NCBI RefSeq assembly: GCF_023016285.1
Contig: NZ_CP095413.1
Location: 4,171,001 to 4,235,000 of the forward strand
Reading direction: 5' to 3'
Origin: Muricauda sp. SCSIO 64092
GTDB taxonomy: Bacteria; Bacteroidota; Bacteroidia; Flavobacteriales; Flavobacteriaceae
DNA: 64,000 nucleotides
Shown here piece by piece: positions 11,901 through 20,116 of this stretch. The position numbers and the translations under genes were made by a program. The stretch's first letter is position 1. Each line of letters begins with the position of its first letter. The notes under the pieces are model-generated. The model was not told the origin of the DNA. It worked only from the letters and a program-made list of their open reading frames with translations, and did no database searches.

Positions 11901-14900
11901 TAGGGTTAACTGGCAAGGTCAATTACGATGCTTTACCAGATCCCACGAGTTCATTGGTCTCCTCTAAGTCATTTCAAGGACCAAGAAATGATGGCGACAA
12001 GGAGATTGCCTTGATTTGGAAAGAGCTTTTAGGTGTTGAAAGAATAGGGATACATGACAATTTTTTCCAATTAGGAGGAGATTCTATAATCGCCATTCAG
12101 GTGGCAGGGCGCCTTAAAAAACAGGGGTATCAAATTACTCCGAGAGACCTCTTTAACTTTCAAACCATTGCTTCCTTGTCAGATTCACTTAATAAGGAAC
12201 GTCTAATTACAGTTGGAGAACAGGGAATCCTTAGTGGAAAAAGCCCATTATCTCCTATTCAACTTTGGTATTTTGACAATGAATACATTGCGGGTTCATC
12301 ATACAATCAGTCTGTCCTACTACCAATAAGTAAGGAAGTTTCTTCTACTGTAATTAAGGATATGATAAGGCAGATCTATTCCTTTCATGATGCTCTTAGG
12401 TTTAATTACCGTAATATTGATGGCATATGGAAACAAGAATATTCATCAATCACCGAGCTGCCATTAAATGAGATAAATCTTCGAAAGACAGAAGACCCTA
12501 TAAAAAAGGCGGAAGCTTTTATCGCTTCCTTTGGACAGGCGGAGTCTTTGGATAAAGGGCCACTGTTCCAGGCGACAATTTTGAATGCTGCAAGTGAAGA
12601 TTCAGAAAACCACTTACTACTTGTTGCTCATCACCTCTTAATTGACGTGGTTTCATGGAAAATTTTACTCGAAGACTTTGTAGACCTGCTAGAAACTTGG
12701 AACGGTATTGACAATATACCTAAGGAACAAAAGGGAAGTTCTTACCGGCAATGGGTAATAGAATTGACCAAATATGCCAATAGCCAATATGTGATTGACG
12801 AGCTTAACTATTGGCAGTCACTAGCCGAAAGTTACTATAGCTTGCCACTAGATTTACCCTTAATGCCTTCAAAATGGGAAAATCTCCAAAAAGAGAAATG
12901 TCGTTTTAGCCAAGATACTACTTCACTTCTCACTAAGGTGGCTCATTCTGCCTATGGAGCAGAGGTCGAAGAAATTCTATTAAGTGCCTTAACCCTTACC
13001 ATTACTGAATGGACTTCTCAAAAACATGTACTTATTGGTTTAGAAGGACATGGTAGGGACCTACAAACAGATTCCTTGGATATAAGCAGGACGGTAGGGT
13101 GGTTTACAAATTTGTATCCTGTCAGATTGAACGCTTTAAGTAGCTCTGATCTCGGAAGCGCAATCAGGCGTGTGAAAGATGAGTTGAGAGGTATTCCTAA
13201 CAAAGGACTTGGTTTTATGGCTTTGAGATATCTAAATTCATCGGAGGCTACAAGATCCAAACTGCGGGATGTTAAATGGGATATAGCCTTTAATTACATT
13301 GGTAGAATAGACAATGTCCTGGACGGACAAGGAAAATTAAATCTGAGAAAGGCAATTTTCGATTCACATTTTGATGAAAGAATACCCTTTGGGAACAAAC
13401 TTGAAATCGAGGCAGAAATAAGTGAAGGCAGTTTAAATTTTGTTTGGAATTATTCAAGCTTGAATTACAAAGCTGATACGATTAAGCGCCTTTCCAACAA
13501 CTTCAAGACTCACCTTAATGCCCTTATTGAACACTGTGCAAGCCAAGCTGAAAGGAATTTCACCCTTTCTGATTTTAATCTTCCAAAAGAAGTTACCGAA
13601 AGTCAGTTAGATGAATTACGGGGCTTTTTGCTAGAAGAAAAACTACTTGACACTTTCTCGCCAAGCTCAACTTATCGTTTGAGTCCCCTACAGGAGGGCA
13701 TCTTATTTCACAGTCTTTACAGTAAATTTTCGGACGTCTATTTAGAGCAGTTGCGAATAGATCTGGTCGGAGAACTAGAGGTGGAAGCAGTGAAGGCTTC
13801 CTGGAATCATATTTTAAAAAGCCACAGTGCTTTGCGTAGTGGATTTTTGTTTCAAAACTCTGTTGCACCATTGCAATATGTAGCGAATCATACAGAAATG
13901 CCGTTCGCGTACTTTGATTATAGCTCAGAACTACAAGTTGATGTTGATAAAAAGCTAGCTGCTTTTCTAGAAAACGATAGAGAACTAGGTTTTGAAATGG
14001 AGAAAGCTCCGTTAATGAGAATTGGCCTCATAAGAACGGGAAAATTGTCTTACTCTATGGTCCTTACCCATCATCATTTAATCATAGATGGATGGTCTCT
14101 GGCCTTAGTTCTTAAGAAATTTATAGAGGCGTACGATAAGTTTTCTAAAGGTCTAGAATCCTCTATCACATCAGTTGATTCGTATAAAGAATTCATTGAT
14201 TATTTAAATAGTAGGGATCAAGTAAAGGATGAAACTTTTTGGCAGGATTATCTGAGAAATATTACCACACCTTGTAAACTTCCTTTCTACAACTTCAATG
14301 AAACTTTACAAAATGATTATAAGGGAAGAAGCAATTTAAGGTGGGAAATCAGTAGAGATCTTACAAAAAAAATTGAACGGTACACTAAAAAGAATCAAAT
14401 TACCATGAGCACCTTGGTGCAGGGAACATGGTCTTATTTGATAGCTAAGTACAAGCAGACATCGGATGTTGTTTTTGGAGTTACTGTGTCAGGGCGTCCT
14501 TCAGGCATTCCAAATATCGAACAAAGGGTTGGGTTATATATAAATACGCTGCCATTAGTTGTGACCATAAAGCTAGACCTATCGATTAAGGAATGGCTGT
14601 CATCCATCCAATTAGGGCATTCAGAATGTCGGGAATTTCAGTATACTGGTCTTTCAAGAATACAAAACTTAGTTTTACCGCATTCTGCCGAAGGCTTGTT
14701 TGATAATATTATTGTTTTTGAGAATTACCCGATACCTGATATTTTCTCCAGTGCTGATAAGACATTTGAGGCTAGAGTTGTTGAGCCCGAAGAACATACC
14801 AATTATCCGTTAACGATTAAGGTATCAATAGCAACAAATTGGGTTATTGAATTTCTGTATGATGGCTACTTGTTAGAGTCAGCAGTAATTCAAATGATTA

Positions 14901-17900
14901 GAAATCACTTTGAGAATGTTTTAGAAAAGATAGTTACTTCTAATGAGAAGACCTCCTTAAAGGACCTCTCCATCTTGGGGAGCCAGGAGTTGGCTTTATT
15001 ACTAGAAGACTTCCAGGGCCCCGAGGTTGTTTACGACTCAGAGAAGACATTAGTTGCTCTTTTTGAGCAGCAGGCCCGCTCCACACCGGAGCATGTGGCC
15101 CTGGTCTACCAGGACCGGACCCTTACATACCGTGAGCTCGACCGCCGTTCGAACCAGTTGGCGCGTTACCTAAAAGGGCAGGGTTCTGGCCCGGAGGTGT
15201 TGGTGGGCATATGCATAGGGCGTTCCCTGGAGATGGTAATTGGGATATTGGGGATACTGAAGTCGGGCGGGGCCTATGTGCCCATGGATCCAGACTATCC
15301 CTCACAGCGCATCGGTTATATGCTCGAGGATGCACAGATCGAGTTATTGCTAAGCTCCAGTGGGAGTATAGGCAGTGTCCCTGATTTGGGTCAGCGTACG
15401 GTACTTCTGGACAGGGATTGGGCGTTGATATCGGAAGAGTCAACCCGCAAGTTGTCCCGGAAGTCTTCATCGGATAACCTGGCCTATGTGATCTACACCA
15501 GTGGATCAACCGGGCAACCCAAAGGGGTTATGGTTGAGCACAAAGGCTTGCTGAATCGTTTATTATGGGCTAATGCACATTATACTTCCTTCTCTCATAC
15601 TGATGTAGTTCTTCAGAAGACCACTTTTTCATTTGATGTTTCTTTTTGGGAAATTATGTGGCCATTAATTCAAGGCGCGAAATTGGTTTTGGTCGGGCCT
15701 GACGGGCAAAATTCCATGAGATATTTAAAAGAGGTGATTGAAGAGCATGAGATTACTACAATTCATTTTGTCCCATCGGTTCTTGTAGAATTCCTTTCAG
15801 AAATTACGATTGGAGATTGTGAATCTTTAAAGAGAGTACTATGTAGTGGTGAAGCTTTACAAATTGGGCATGTCAAAGCTTTTAAGGACAAATTTCCAGA
15901 TAAGCGATTGGATAATTTGTATGGTCCTACCGAGGCTTCTATAGAGGTAACCTCTTGGAAAGCTCCAAACAGTGGTGAGGAGGTCAACTTTACGGCTATC
16001 GGCAAGCCCATATCGAACACCCGCCTGTACATCGTATCGGAGGACACGGTCCTGTGCCCGATCGGCATAGTCGGGGAGCTGTGTATCTCCGGTTCCGGTC
16101 TGTCCAGGGGCTATCTGAACCGTCCGGACCTGACCGCCTCGAAGTTCGTCCCCAACCCCTTCAGCGGCATCGAGGGCGACCTTATGTACCGAACCGGTGA
16201 CCTGGCACGCTGGCTGCCCAACGGCAACATAGAGTTCATCGGACGGGCCGACCACCAGGTAAAGATACGCGGCTACCGCATCGAACTGGGCGAGATCGAG
16301 AGTGTTTTATCCCAGGAAGATCAAATCAGTTCAAGTTGTGTTCTGGTCCATACCGACGAGAACGGTTCCAAACGGTTGGTGGGGTACGTTGTGGCCGACG
16401 GGGACCTGGACCGTACGGAACTGCAGAAAAGCTTGAAGCAGCAACTACCGGATTATATGGTGCCCACGATATGGGTGGAACTGGATGGTATGCCCTTGAC
16501 CGCCAACGGAAAGATAGACCGTGCTTCCCTTCCCTTGCCCGACCAGTCCTCGCTCTCAACCCGGGCCTATGTCGGTCCCCGGACCGAGACGGAGGAGTCC
16601 CTGGCCGCTATTTGGCAGGAGCTGTTGGGCGTAGACCGCATCGGTGTCCTGGACAATTTCTTCGAACTGGGGGGACATTCCCTACTGGCAACGCGACTGG
16701 TATCGATGGTCCGCCGCCAGATGGACGTGGACCTGGCCATCAGGGATGTTTTTGTACACCCTACCATTTCAGAGTTGGGGGGCCATATATCGGGGCATTC
16801 CACAGGGGTATTGTTGCCCTCCATTGTCCCCTATGACCGTTCGGGTATGGACAGGGTCCCATTGTCCTACAGCCAGGAGCGTTTGTGGTTCATCGACCAG
16901 TTACAGGGCAGTTTGGAATATCACATTCCCTTTGTCCTGCGCTTGGAAGGCACATTGGATCGCACCTTGTTAGCAGATTCTTTACGGGAGATAGTCTCCC
17001 GCCACGAGGTGTTGCGCACCGTTATCCTATCGGATGAGGGCGTGGGCCACCAAGAGGTCCTCCCATCGGAGGACTGGGCCTTGGAGTATTATGATGCCGT
17101 GGAGCGCTCGGATGTAGAGGGCTATCTCAGCCTGTTCCTTTCAAGGGCCTTTGACCTTTCCAAGGACTATATGTTACGGGTGGGACTGTACAGGTTGGGT
17201 GAAGCGGAACATATTTTGGCCGGGGCCTTCCACCACATAGCAAGTGATGGCTGGTCCAACGCCATACTCATCAATGAGTTCGTGGCACTATACGGTTCAA
17301 AGAAGTCCGGGCTTCCGCACGGGCTCCCCGCGCTTGGGATCCAGTATTCGGATTATGCCCTATGGCAACGGGAGCACATAAGCGGTTCGTTTTTAGAAGA
17401 ACAGCTGTCCTATTGGGAGGCCCATCTCAAGGATGTTTCAGTTTTGACCTTACCGACGGATCGTCCCCGTAGCCCGCAGGTGGACAGTTCCGGTGGCAGT
17501 CTGTCCTTTGAACTGCCCCCGGACCTGAGTGCTTCGATCCGTGGCCGCTGCCAGGAAGAGGGCGTTACCCTGTTCATGTTTTTGTTGGCGGCCTTCAAGG
17601 TACTGTTGTACCGGTACAGCGGACAGAACGATATATGTGTGGGGACGTCCGTTGCCAACAGGACACAACAGGAACTCGAGGGGCTCATAGGGTTCTTCGT
17701 CAATACTTTGGCCCTTCGCAGTGATGTCTCGGGGAACACAGCTTTCCGTTCCTTCCTCTCACAGGTCAAACGGACAACATTGGATGCGTACGAACACCAG
17801 CACGCACCCTTCGAAAAGATCGTCGACCGTACCGTCAAGACAAGGGACATGGCAACAAGCCCCCTGTTCCAGGTGATGTTTGTGCTACAGAATACACCGG

Positions 17901-20116
17901 AGGAACGTGAAATCGTCATGGAAGGGCTTTCCATAAACCTTATGGAGAATCACGATGGTATTGCTAAAATAGATATAGCATTTAATGTAAATGAGACAGC
18001 GGAGAATCTTCAACTGGTAATCGAATACCGTAGCTCTTTATTCGACCGTTCCACCATGGAGCGTATGGCCTCGCATTACCGCGAGCTACTGGAGGGTATC
18101 GTTCTGGACCTGGACCGGTCTGTGGGCAGTATCCCTATGCTCACCTCCCAGGAGCTGGCCACGGTACTGGAAGCTTTCCAGGGGCCCGAGGTTGTTTACG
18201 ACTCAGAGAAGACATTAGTTGATCTTTTTGAGGAGCAGGCCCGCTCCACTCCGGAGAACGTGGCCCTGGTCTACCAGGACCGGACCCTTACATACCGTGA
18301 GCTCGACCGCCGTTCGAACCAGTTGGCGCGTTACCTAAAAGGGCAGGGTTCTGGCCCGGAGGCATTGGTGGGGATATGTATAGAGCGTTCCCTGGAGATG
18401 GTAATTGGGATATTGGGGATACTGAAGTCGGGCGGGGCCTATGTGCCCATGGATCCAGACTATCCTTCCCAGCGCATCGGTTATATGCTCGAGGATTCAC
18501 AGATCAGATTGTTGCTAAGCTCCAGCGGGAGCATCGAAAACGTGCCCGATCTGGACCACCGTACCGTGCTCCTCGACAGGGATTGGGGGACGATATCCCA
18601 GCAGTCAACCCGCAAGCTCTCCACAGGCCCCTCCCAGGAAAACCTCGCTTATGTCATCTACACCAGCGGGTCGACAGGGCAGCCAAAAGGCGTCATGATC
18701 GAGCATCACAGTATACGCAACCTGGTAGTTTCCCAGATAGCGATATTCAATGTCACTGCAGAGAGCAGTGTATTGCAATTTGCCTCCTTTGGATTTGATG
18801 CCTCCTGTTCAGAGCTATTTACCACCCTTCTAACGGGTGCCTCGCTTATTGTTCCGACCAAAGAAGAATTGTTGTCCACCACCCGGGCCGTTGATCTTAT
18901 GAATACCCATAAGGTCGATGTAGTGACTTTACCGCCTTCTTATCAGGTATTACTGAAAGATATGCAAGTTCCCTCACTGCGGACGATTATTTCCGCCGGA
19001 GAATCGTTAAACATCCCTGTAACCAAGCACTTTCAATCTCAGGGCATCCGTATAGTGAACTTTTATGGTCCCACGGAGAATACCATAGGGACTTCCATGT
19101 CGGAGAATCCGATACTATCCAATGGACTATCAACCATCGGCAAACCCATATCAAACACCCGCCTGTACATCGTATCGGAGGACACGGCCCTGTGCCCGAT
19201 CGGCATAGTCGGGGAGCTGTGTATCTCCGGTTCCGGTCTGTCCAGGGGCTATCTCAACCGTCCGGACCTGACCGCCTCGAAGTTCGTCCCCAACCCCTTC
19301 AGCGGCATCGAGGGCGACCTTATGTACCGAACCGGTGACCTGGCACGCTGGCTGCCCGACGGCAACATAGAGTTCATCGGACGGGCCGACCACCAGGTAA
19401 AGATCCGTGGCTACCGCATCGAACTCGGGGAGATCGAGAGCGTCCTTTCACAACAGGGGCAGATCGGCTCCAGCTGTGTCGTGGTCCATACCGACGAGAA
19501 CGGTTCCAAACGGTTGGTGGGGTACGTTGTGGCCGACGGGGACCTGGACCGTACGGAACTGCAGAAAAGCTTGAAGCAGCAACTACCGGATTATATGGTG
19601 CCCACGATATGGGTGGAACTGGATGGTATGCCCTTGACCGCCAATGGAAAGATAGACCGTGCTTCCCTTCCCTTGCCCGACCAGTCCTCGCTCTCAACCC
19701 GGGCCTATGTCGGTCCCCGGACCGAGACGGAGGAGTCCCTGGCCGCTATTTGGCAGGAGCTGTTGGGCGTAGACCGCATCGGTGTCCTGGACAATTTCTT
19801 CGAACTGGGGGGACATTCCCTACTGGCAACGCGACTGGTATGGTATCGATGGTCCGCCGCCAGATGGACGTGGACCTGGCCATCAGGGATGTTTTTGTAC
19901 ACCCTACCATTTCAGAGTTGGGGGGCCATATATCGGGGCATTCCACAGGGGTATTGTTGCCCTCCATTGTCCCCTATGACCGTTCGGGTATGGACAGGGT
20001 CCCATTGTCCTACAGCCAGGAGCGTTTGTGGTTCATCGACCAGTTACAGGGCAGTTTGGAATATCACATTCCCTTTGTCCTGCGCTTGGAAGGCACATTG
20101 GATCGCACCTTGTTAG
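3956..20116 (+). CDS. Hybrid FAAL-PKS-NRPS synthetase A, segment 1 (initiation to module 3)
   Basis: First open segment of giant gene A (3956-26300). It encodes FAAL-ACP-KS-AT-ACP, then C-A-T-E, C-A-T and C-A-T, and loads a fatty acid, extends it once with malonate, and adds residues 1 to 3. The start is ATG 3956: FAAL homology begins a few residues later. Real coding ends at 19840. There a five-base duplication (TGGTA, 19841-19845) shifts the frame inside carrier domain 3, and the last 90 or so residues up to the stop at 20116 are out of frame (the WYRWSAARW tail). Homology continues at once in the next frame, so this is not a natural C terminus. With all indels corrected, gene A encodes 7445 residues. 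Confidence 0.93.
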   Translation: MPPGLDTKKRNKLDTIIEKIFLFSKTNPEKIVFRFLEDGEFEKDTRTIKDLTDRALVISSNLLSLTKPGDRVLLLYDSGLEFIDAFIGCLFAGVIAVPAIPPTGRRNLERVERIIEDCEPKLILSTKKIYEKTVVRKKTSSLSDIEWLIYEEIENNIQFNLPKIHQNDIAFLQYTSGSTGNPKGVMVTHGNLMHNNRLIEKCFGNTKDTIGVNWLPLYHDMGLIGNVTQALYVGFELIIMPPISFVQKPIRWFKAINKFKATATGGANFAYDLCLNSIKDEEIADLDLSTWELAYNGSEPINPVTVERFIERFKKFGLQNLRILPCYGTAESTLIISGTKIKNLESSIILDKKKLGLGKIEIAGNQEVDTVRLLDSGRVLKGVEVNIVNPETQSKSEKNEVGEIWVKGPSVTLGYWNKNKSSEETFKNFIQFPISNEKNVEGPFLRTGDFGFIYNERLYISGRLKEMMIFNGVNYFPQDLERTIQNSHKDLQKNSGAVFSINIGGNEKLIVAQEVKRTSLRTFNSREVSKAIFDSVFQNHFLSIYELILISPGRIPKTSSGKIRRLSMKFSYESGNLEGVLERISPKKNDTDSIIASNKTEYQKKEVSTTENEILNWITNNIAEVLDTPREEITPDRLFAELGLNSIQSIRLTSMLSDFLGRNISPTIIFNYPTISELTSYLVSDKRTTIQDEPNTKIQLNTEDIAIIGMACRFPKANNLEEFWSNIKEGIDCISPLPKNRIKLTGIANDWITGRTNSWGGYLENIEDFDAEFFDISPREARNMDPQQRILLELCNELIERAGFASSRLKGANIGVFIGAMQSNYRELINASGSHDIYASTGTSLSVLANRISYFFDFTGPSLTLDTACSSSLVSVHTAIQSIQTGECHMAIAGGVNLILTPETTLALSNAGMMAGDGRCKTFDDSADGYVRSEGSGLVLLKPLSKAIQDGDKVHAVIRGSAVNQDGKSNGLTAPNGLLQQKVILSALKRANLEPHNISYVESHGTGTTLGDPIEVEALNQTYGANRYVNKPLIVGSVKANIGHLESAAGIAGLIKAVLCMNHNLIPKQLHFNNPNNYIHWKDISVKVADKLTPWYSELGQKRRAGVSSFGFGGVNSHVILEESPYINRSENKTQKATERFNIFPISAYDKGALQALCLKNTALLQKEGNVSLDDFAFSLATTRNHYSQRISIVSKNKKELVSALDKLAFSIKSLNNHNQLKPAFLFTGQGSQYLGMGSQLYAEEPVFRKSIDKCSEILQEFIGLDIRPIMFSEVSIKDNCELDRTAITQPALFSIGYALYRLWSSWGVNPHALLGHSIGEVTAACIAGVFSLKDALLLIAMRGQFMQDLKEKGTMLSIEATPKNVEKLISDKHDKIAIAAINGPKHVVLSGDHLTVLSIKKILEAKNIKCRDLKVSHGFHSPLMKPMLKPFKEILKKISYKKPNLKIISTVSGSEVNLEMSNPDYWLKHIISTVNFEDGLLCMEKAGINSFIEIGPQPVLSSLGQRVLKKSSEYLWIPSMKRKVNENKQILLGLSKWYDKGGSIDWNSFYQKKKAKKVPCPTYPFQREKYWIKYVPNQFSSQKETISEPIDDQNLNILSIESIERRLRQITAEILEIDENEVMSTVNLIELGADSLAFMEIIGDVENEYKIKIPNRRLYEDLTNLEAITGFVRAEAIKVSHKENKTLVPLLDNRQSHYSDTHDKQEETIIANKQFELPLILSQKQLFRLDQVDPEMSLGYILCFSLHIRGTLNFPALQFAVNQMLSDNPLLFGKISEDGEKLIYSNSFDLPKINEIDVSLLNQKEVEKTLAELIESSLKQSFKLTEGPLIRFHGLKKPEDEYCLIISLPHIVVDGWSCVLLVQELASNYNHLMSNKRHTELHKVPFSNYGNWLTDQTATESWKESEKYFLKTFLTKPLSIKLPFPRTQRRTAGSETMHGTKKRSLKIKEWSSDKGFTTYITLLSCFEVLLFKITALKEMVIGTPVAGRPLAENHKTVGYFSHLMPLLSEYEPSMAVLEFFERIKKQFLNAYDNQSYPYSSFLELMKREGKPANDLINVVFNFDVGVGDFEMIGLKTSFQQHKALYTDFDITLNVIEYEGELVFNLEYSEAILSSEDAHNLLESYLNIIDSVTDKELSTLKDITLLSEDKILDLKAFQGPEVAYDSEKTLVDLFEQQARSTPENVALVYQEQTLTYRELDRRSNQLARHLKQLGAGQEALVGICIERSLEMVIGILGILKSGGAYVPIDPDYPSQRIGYILEDAQIELLLSSSGSIENVPDLDHRTVLLDRDWETISQRSARKLSSGPSQENLAYVIFTSGSTGQPKGVMIEHRSLLDKIVSERALLNKESLLNSCLVTSFAFDVSLLEIFITLVAGGKLAIPSMETIHNPESLVSLLIKEEVTTLQGTPSFFSSVLAVLDTEQAEKLKLSKVCVGGESLTANLLTQFQKKLPKTKLNNHYGPTETTIDCIVYENVKDFNDNIIGKPLPNTNVFIVNREFNLLPTGVIGELCISGAGVARGYLNNVKLTSKNFVINPFEDLRDKHLYQTGDLARWRADGTIEFIGRKDRQIKINGYRIELEEIEKISLKSSAITNFCVDLRKNAKDEARLVGYVEGSNEEIKKLQEILKAKLPHYMLPSIWVSLDKMPLGLTGKVNYDALPDPTSSLVSSKSFQGPRNDGDKEIALIWKELLGVERIGIHDNFFQLGGDSIIAIQVAGRLKKQGYQITPRDLFNFQTIASLSDSLNKERLITVGEQGILSGKSPLSPIQLWYFDNEYIAGSSYNQSVLLPISKEVSSTVIKDMIRQIYSFHDALRFNYRNIDGIWKQEYSSITELPLNEINLRKTEDPIKKAEAFIASFGQAESLDKGPLFQATILNAASEDSENHLLLVAHHLLIDVVSWKILLEDFVDLLETWNGIDNIPKEQKGSSYRQWVIELTKYANSQYVIDELNYWQSLAESYYSLPLDLPLMPSKWENLQKEKCRFSQDTTSLLTKVAHSAYGAEVEEILLSALTLTITEWTSQKHVLIGLEGHGRDLQTDSLDISRTVGWFTNLYPVRLNALSSSDLGSAIRRVKDELRGIPNKGLGFMALRYLNSSEATRSKLRDVKWDIAFNYIGRIDNVLDGQGKLNLRKAIFDSHFDERIPFGNKLEIEAEISEGSLNFVWNYSSLNYKADTIKRLSNNFKTHLNALIEHCASQAERNFTLSDFNLPKEVTESQLDELRGFLLEEKLLDTFSPSSTYRLSPLQEGILFHSLYSKFSDVYLEQLRIDLVGELEVEAVKASWNHILKSHSALRSGFLFQNSVAPLQYVANHTEMPFAYFDYSSELQVDVDKKLAAFLENDRELGFEMEKAPLMRIGLIRTGKLSYSMVLTHHHLIIDGWSLALVLKKFIEAYDKFSKGLESSITSVDSYKEFIDYLNSRDQVKDETFWQDYLRNITTPCKLPFYNFNETLQNDYKGRSNLRWEISRDLTKKIERYTKKNQITMSTLVQGTWSYLIAKYKQTSDVVFGVTVSGRPSGIPNIEQRVGLYINTLPLVVTIKLDLSIKEWLSSIQLGHSECREFQYTGLSRIQNLVLPHSAEGLFDNIIVFENYPIPDIFSSADKTFEARVVEPEEHTNYPLTIKVSIATNWVIEFLYDGYLLESAVIQMIRNHFENVLEKIVTSNEKTSLKDLSILGSQELALLLEDFQGPEVVYDSEKTLVALFEQQARSTPEHVALVYQDRTLTYRELDRRSNQLARYLKGQGSGPEVLVGICIGRSLEMVIGILGILKSGGAYVPMDPDYPSQRIGYMLEDAQIELLLSSSGSIGSVPDLGQRTVLLDRDWALISEESTRKLSRKSSSDNLAYVIYTSGSTGQPKGVMVEHKGLLNRLLWANAHYTSFSHTDVVLQKTTFSFDVSFWEIMWPLIQGAKLVLVGPDGQNSMRYLKEVIEEHEITTIHFVPSVLVEFLSEITIGDCESLKRVLCSGEALQIGHVKAFKDKFPDKRLDNLYGPTEASIEVTSWKAPNSGEEVNFTAIGKPISNTRLYIVSEDTVLCPIGIVGELCISGSGLSRGYLNRPDLTASKFVPNPFSGIEGDLMYRTGDLARWLPNGNIEFIGRADHQVKIRGYRIELGEIESVLSQEDQISSSCVLVHTDENGSKRLVGYVVADGDLDRTELQKSLKQQLPDYMVPTIWVELDGMPLTANGKIDRASLPLPDQSSLSTRAYVGPRTETEESLAAIWQELLGVDRIGVLDNFFELGGHSLLATRLVSMVRRQMDVDLAIRDVFVHPTISELGGHISGHSTGVLLPSIVPYDRSGMDRVPLSYSQERLWFIDQLQGSLEYHIPFVLRLEGTLDRTLLADSLREIVSRHEVLRTVILSDEGVGHQEVLPSEDWALEYYDAVERSDVEGYLSLFLSRAFDLSKDYMLRVGLYRLGEAEHILAGAFHHIASDGWSNAILINEFVALYGSKKSGLPHGLPALGIQYSDYALWQREHISGSFLEEQLSYWEAHLKDVSVLTLPTDRPRSPQVDSSGGSLSFELPPDLSASIRGRCQEEGVTLFMFLLAAFKVLLYRYSGQNDICVGTSVANRTQQELEGLIGFFVNTLALRSDVSGNTAFRSFLSQVKRTTLDAYEHQHAPFEKIVDRTVKTRDMATSPLFQVMFVLQNTPEEREIVMEGLSINLMENHDGIAKIDIAFNVNETAENLQLVIEYRSSLFDRSTMERMASHYRELLEGIVLDLDRSVGSIPMLTSQELATVLEAFQGPEVVYDSEKTLVDLFEEQARSTPENVALVYQDRTLTYRELDRRSNQLARYLKGQGSGPEALVGICIERSLEMVIGILGILKSGGAYVPMDPDYPSQRIGYMLEDSQIRLLLSSSGSIENVPDLDHRTVLLDRDWGTISQQSTRKLSTGPSQENLAYVIYTSGSTGQPKGVMIEHHSIRNLVVSQIAIFNVTAESSVLQFASFGFDASCSELFTTLLTGASLIVPTKEELLSTTRAVDLMNTHKVDVVTLPPSYQVLLKDMQVPSLRTIISAGESLNIPVTKHFQSQGIRIVNFYGPTENTIGTSMSENPILSNGLSTIGKPISNTRLYIVSEDTALCPIGIVGELCISGSGLSRGYLNRPDLTASKFVPNPFSGIEGDLMYRTGDLARWLPDGNIEFIGRADHQVKIRGYRIELGEIESVLSQQGQIGSSCVVVHTDENGSKRLVGYVVADGDLDRTELQKSLKQQLPDYMVPTIWVELDGMPLTANGKIDRASLPLPDQSSLSTRAYVGPRTETEESLAAIWQELLGVDRIGVLDNFFELGGHSLLATRLVWYRWSAARWTWTWPSGMFLYTLPFQSWGAIYRGIPQGYCCPPLSPMTVRVWTGSHCPTARSVCGSSTSYRAVWNITFPLSCAWKAHWIAPC
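9100..13560 (+). other. Module 1: C-A-T-E, D-amino acid of unknown identity
   Basis: C1 accepts the polyketide-extended acyl chain; its motif reads LPHIVVDGWS, keeping the catalytic second His (1851) and the Asp-Gly. By-eye alignment of A1 to the GrsA pocket gives the ten-residue code DVLQCGHIDK. It shares some positions with glycine codes, but glycine makes no sense with the epimerase that follows, so I make no call. The carrier motif is LGGDS, typical before an E domain. E1 has HHLLIDVVSW (His 2892, 2893), GWFTNLYPV and FNYIGR motifs and looks intact. Residue 1 should be D-configured. The first 510 bp of A1 are G+C-rich scaffold nearly identical to A8; the rest is A+T-rich. Confidence 0.8.
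10430..10940 (+). repeat. A-domain N-terminal scaffold shared with A8
   Basis: The first 510 bp of A1 are nearly identical to 35615-36130 in A8, 25 kb away, including subtype-specific stretches such as LARHLKQLGAGQEALV and SQRSARKLSSGPSQ. The identity ends at the GVMIEH codons in both. Confidence 0.75.
13670..16795 (+). other. Module 2: C-A-T, predicted serine
   Basis: C2 follows an epimerase and has the DCL-like opening YRLSPLQEGILFHSLY and an intact HHLIIDG (His 3373, 3374). The A2 pocket read by eye is DVWHLSLIEK, one residue from the common serine code DVWHLSLIDK, so serine is a good prediction. The carrier Ser is residue 4242 (LGGHS). A2 is a mosaic: bases up to about 15540 and from about 15990 are G+C-rich scaffold, and the specificity core between them is A+T-rich. 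Serine here, or threonine 5, could supply the hydroxyl for macrolactone closure. Confidence 0.8.
16850..19935 (+). other. Module 3: C-A-T, predicted aromatic residue
   Basis: C3 is LCL-like with FHHIASDGWS. The A3 pocket reads DASTIAFIGK by eye. The first six residues match tyrosine- and phenylalanine-type codes (DASTIA or DASTVA), the last four do not, so an aromatic residue is a low-confidence guess. Carrier domain 3 (LGGHS) contains the five-base duplication at 19841 that breaks gene A. The A3-T3 DNA is almost identical to A4-T4, 3.14 kb downstream, and to the first part of A9. Confidence 0.7.
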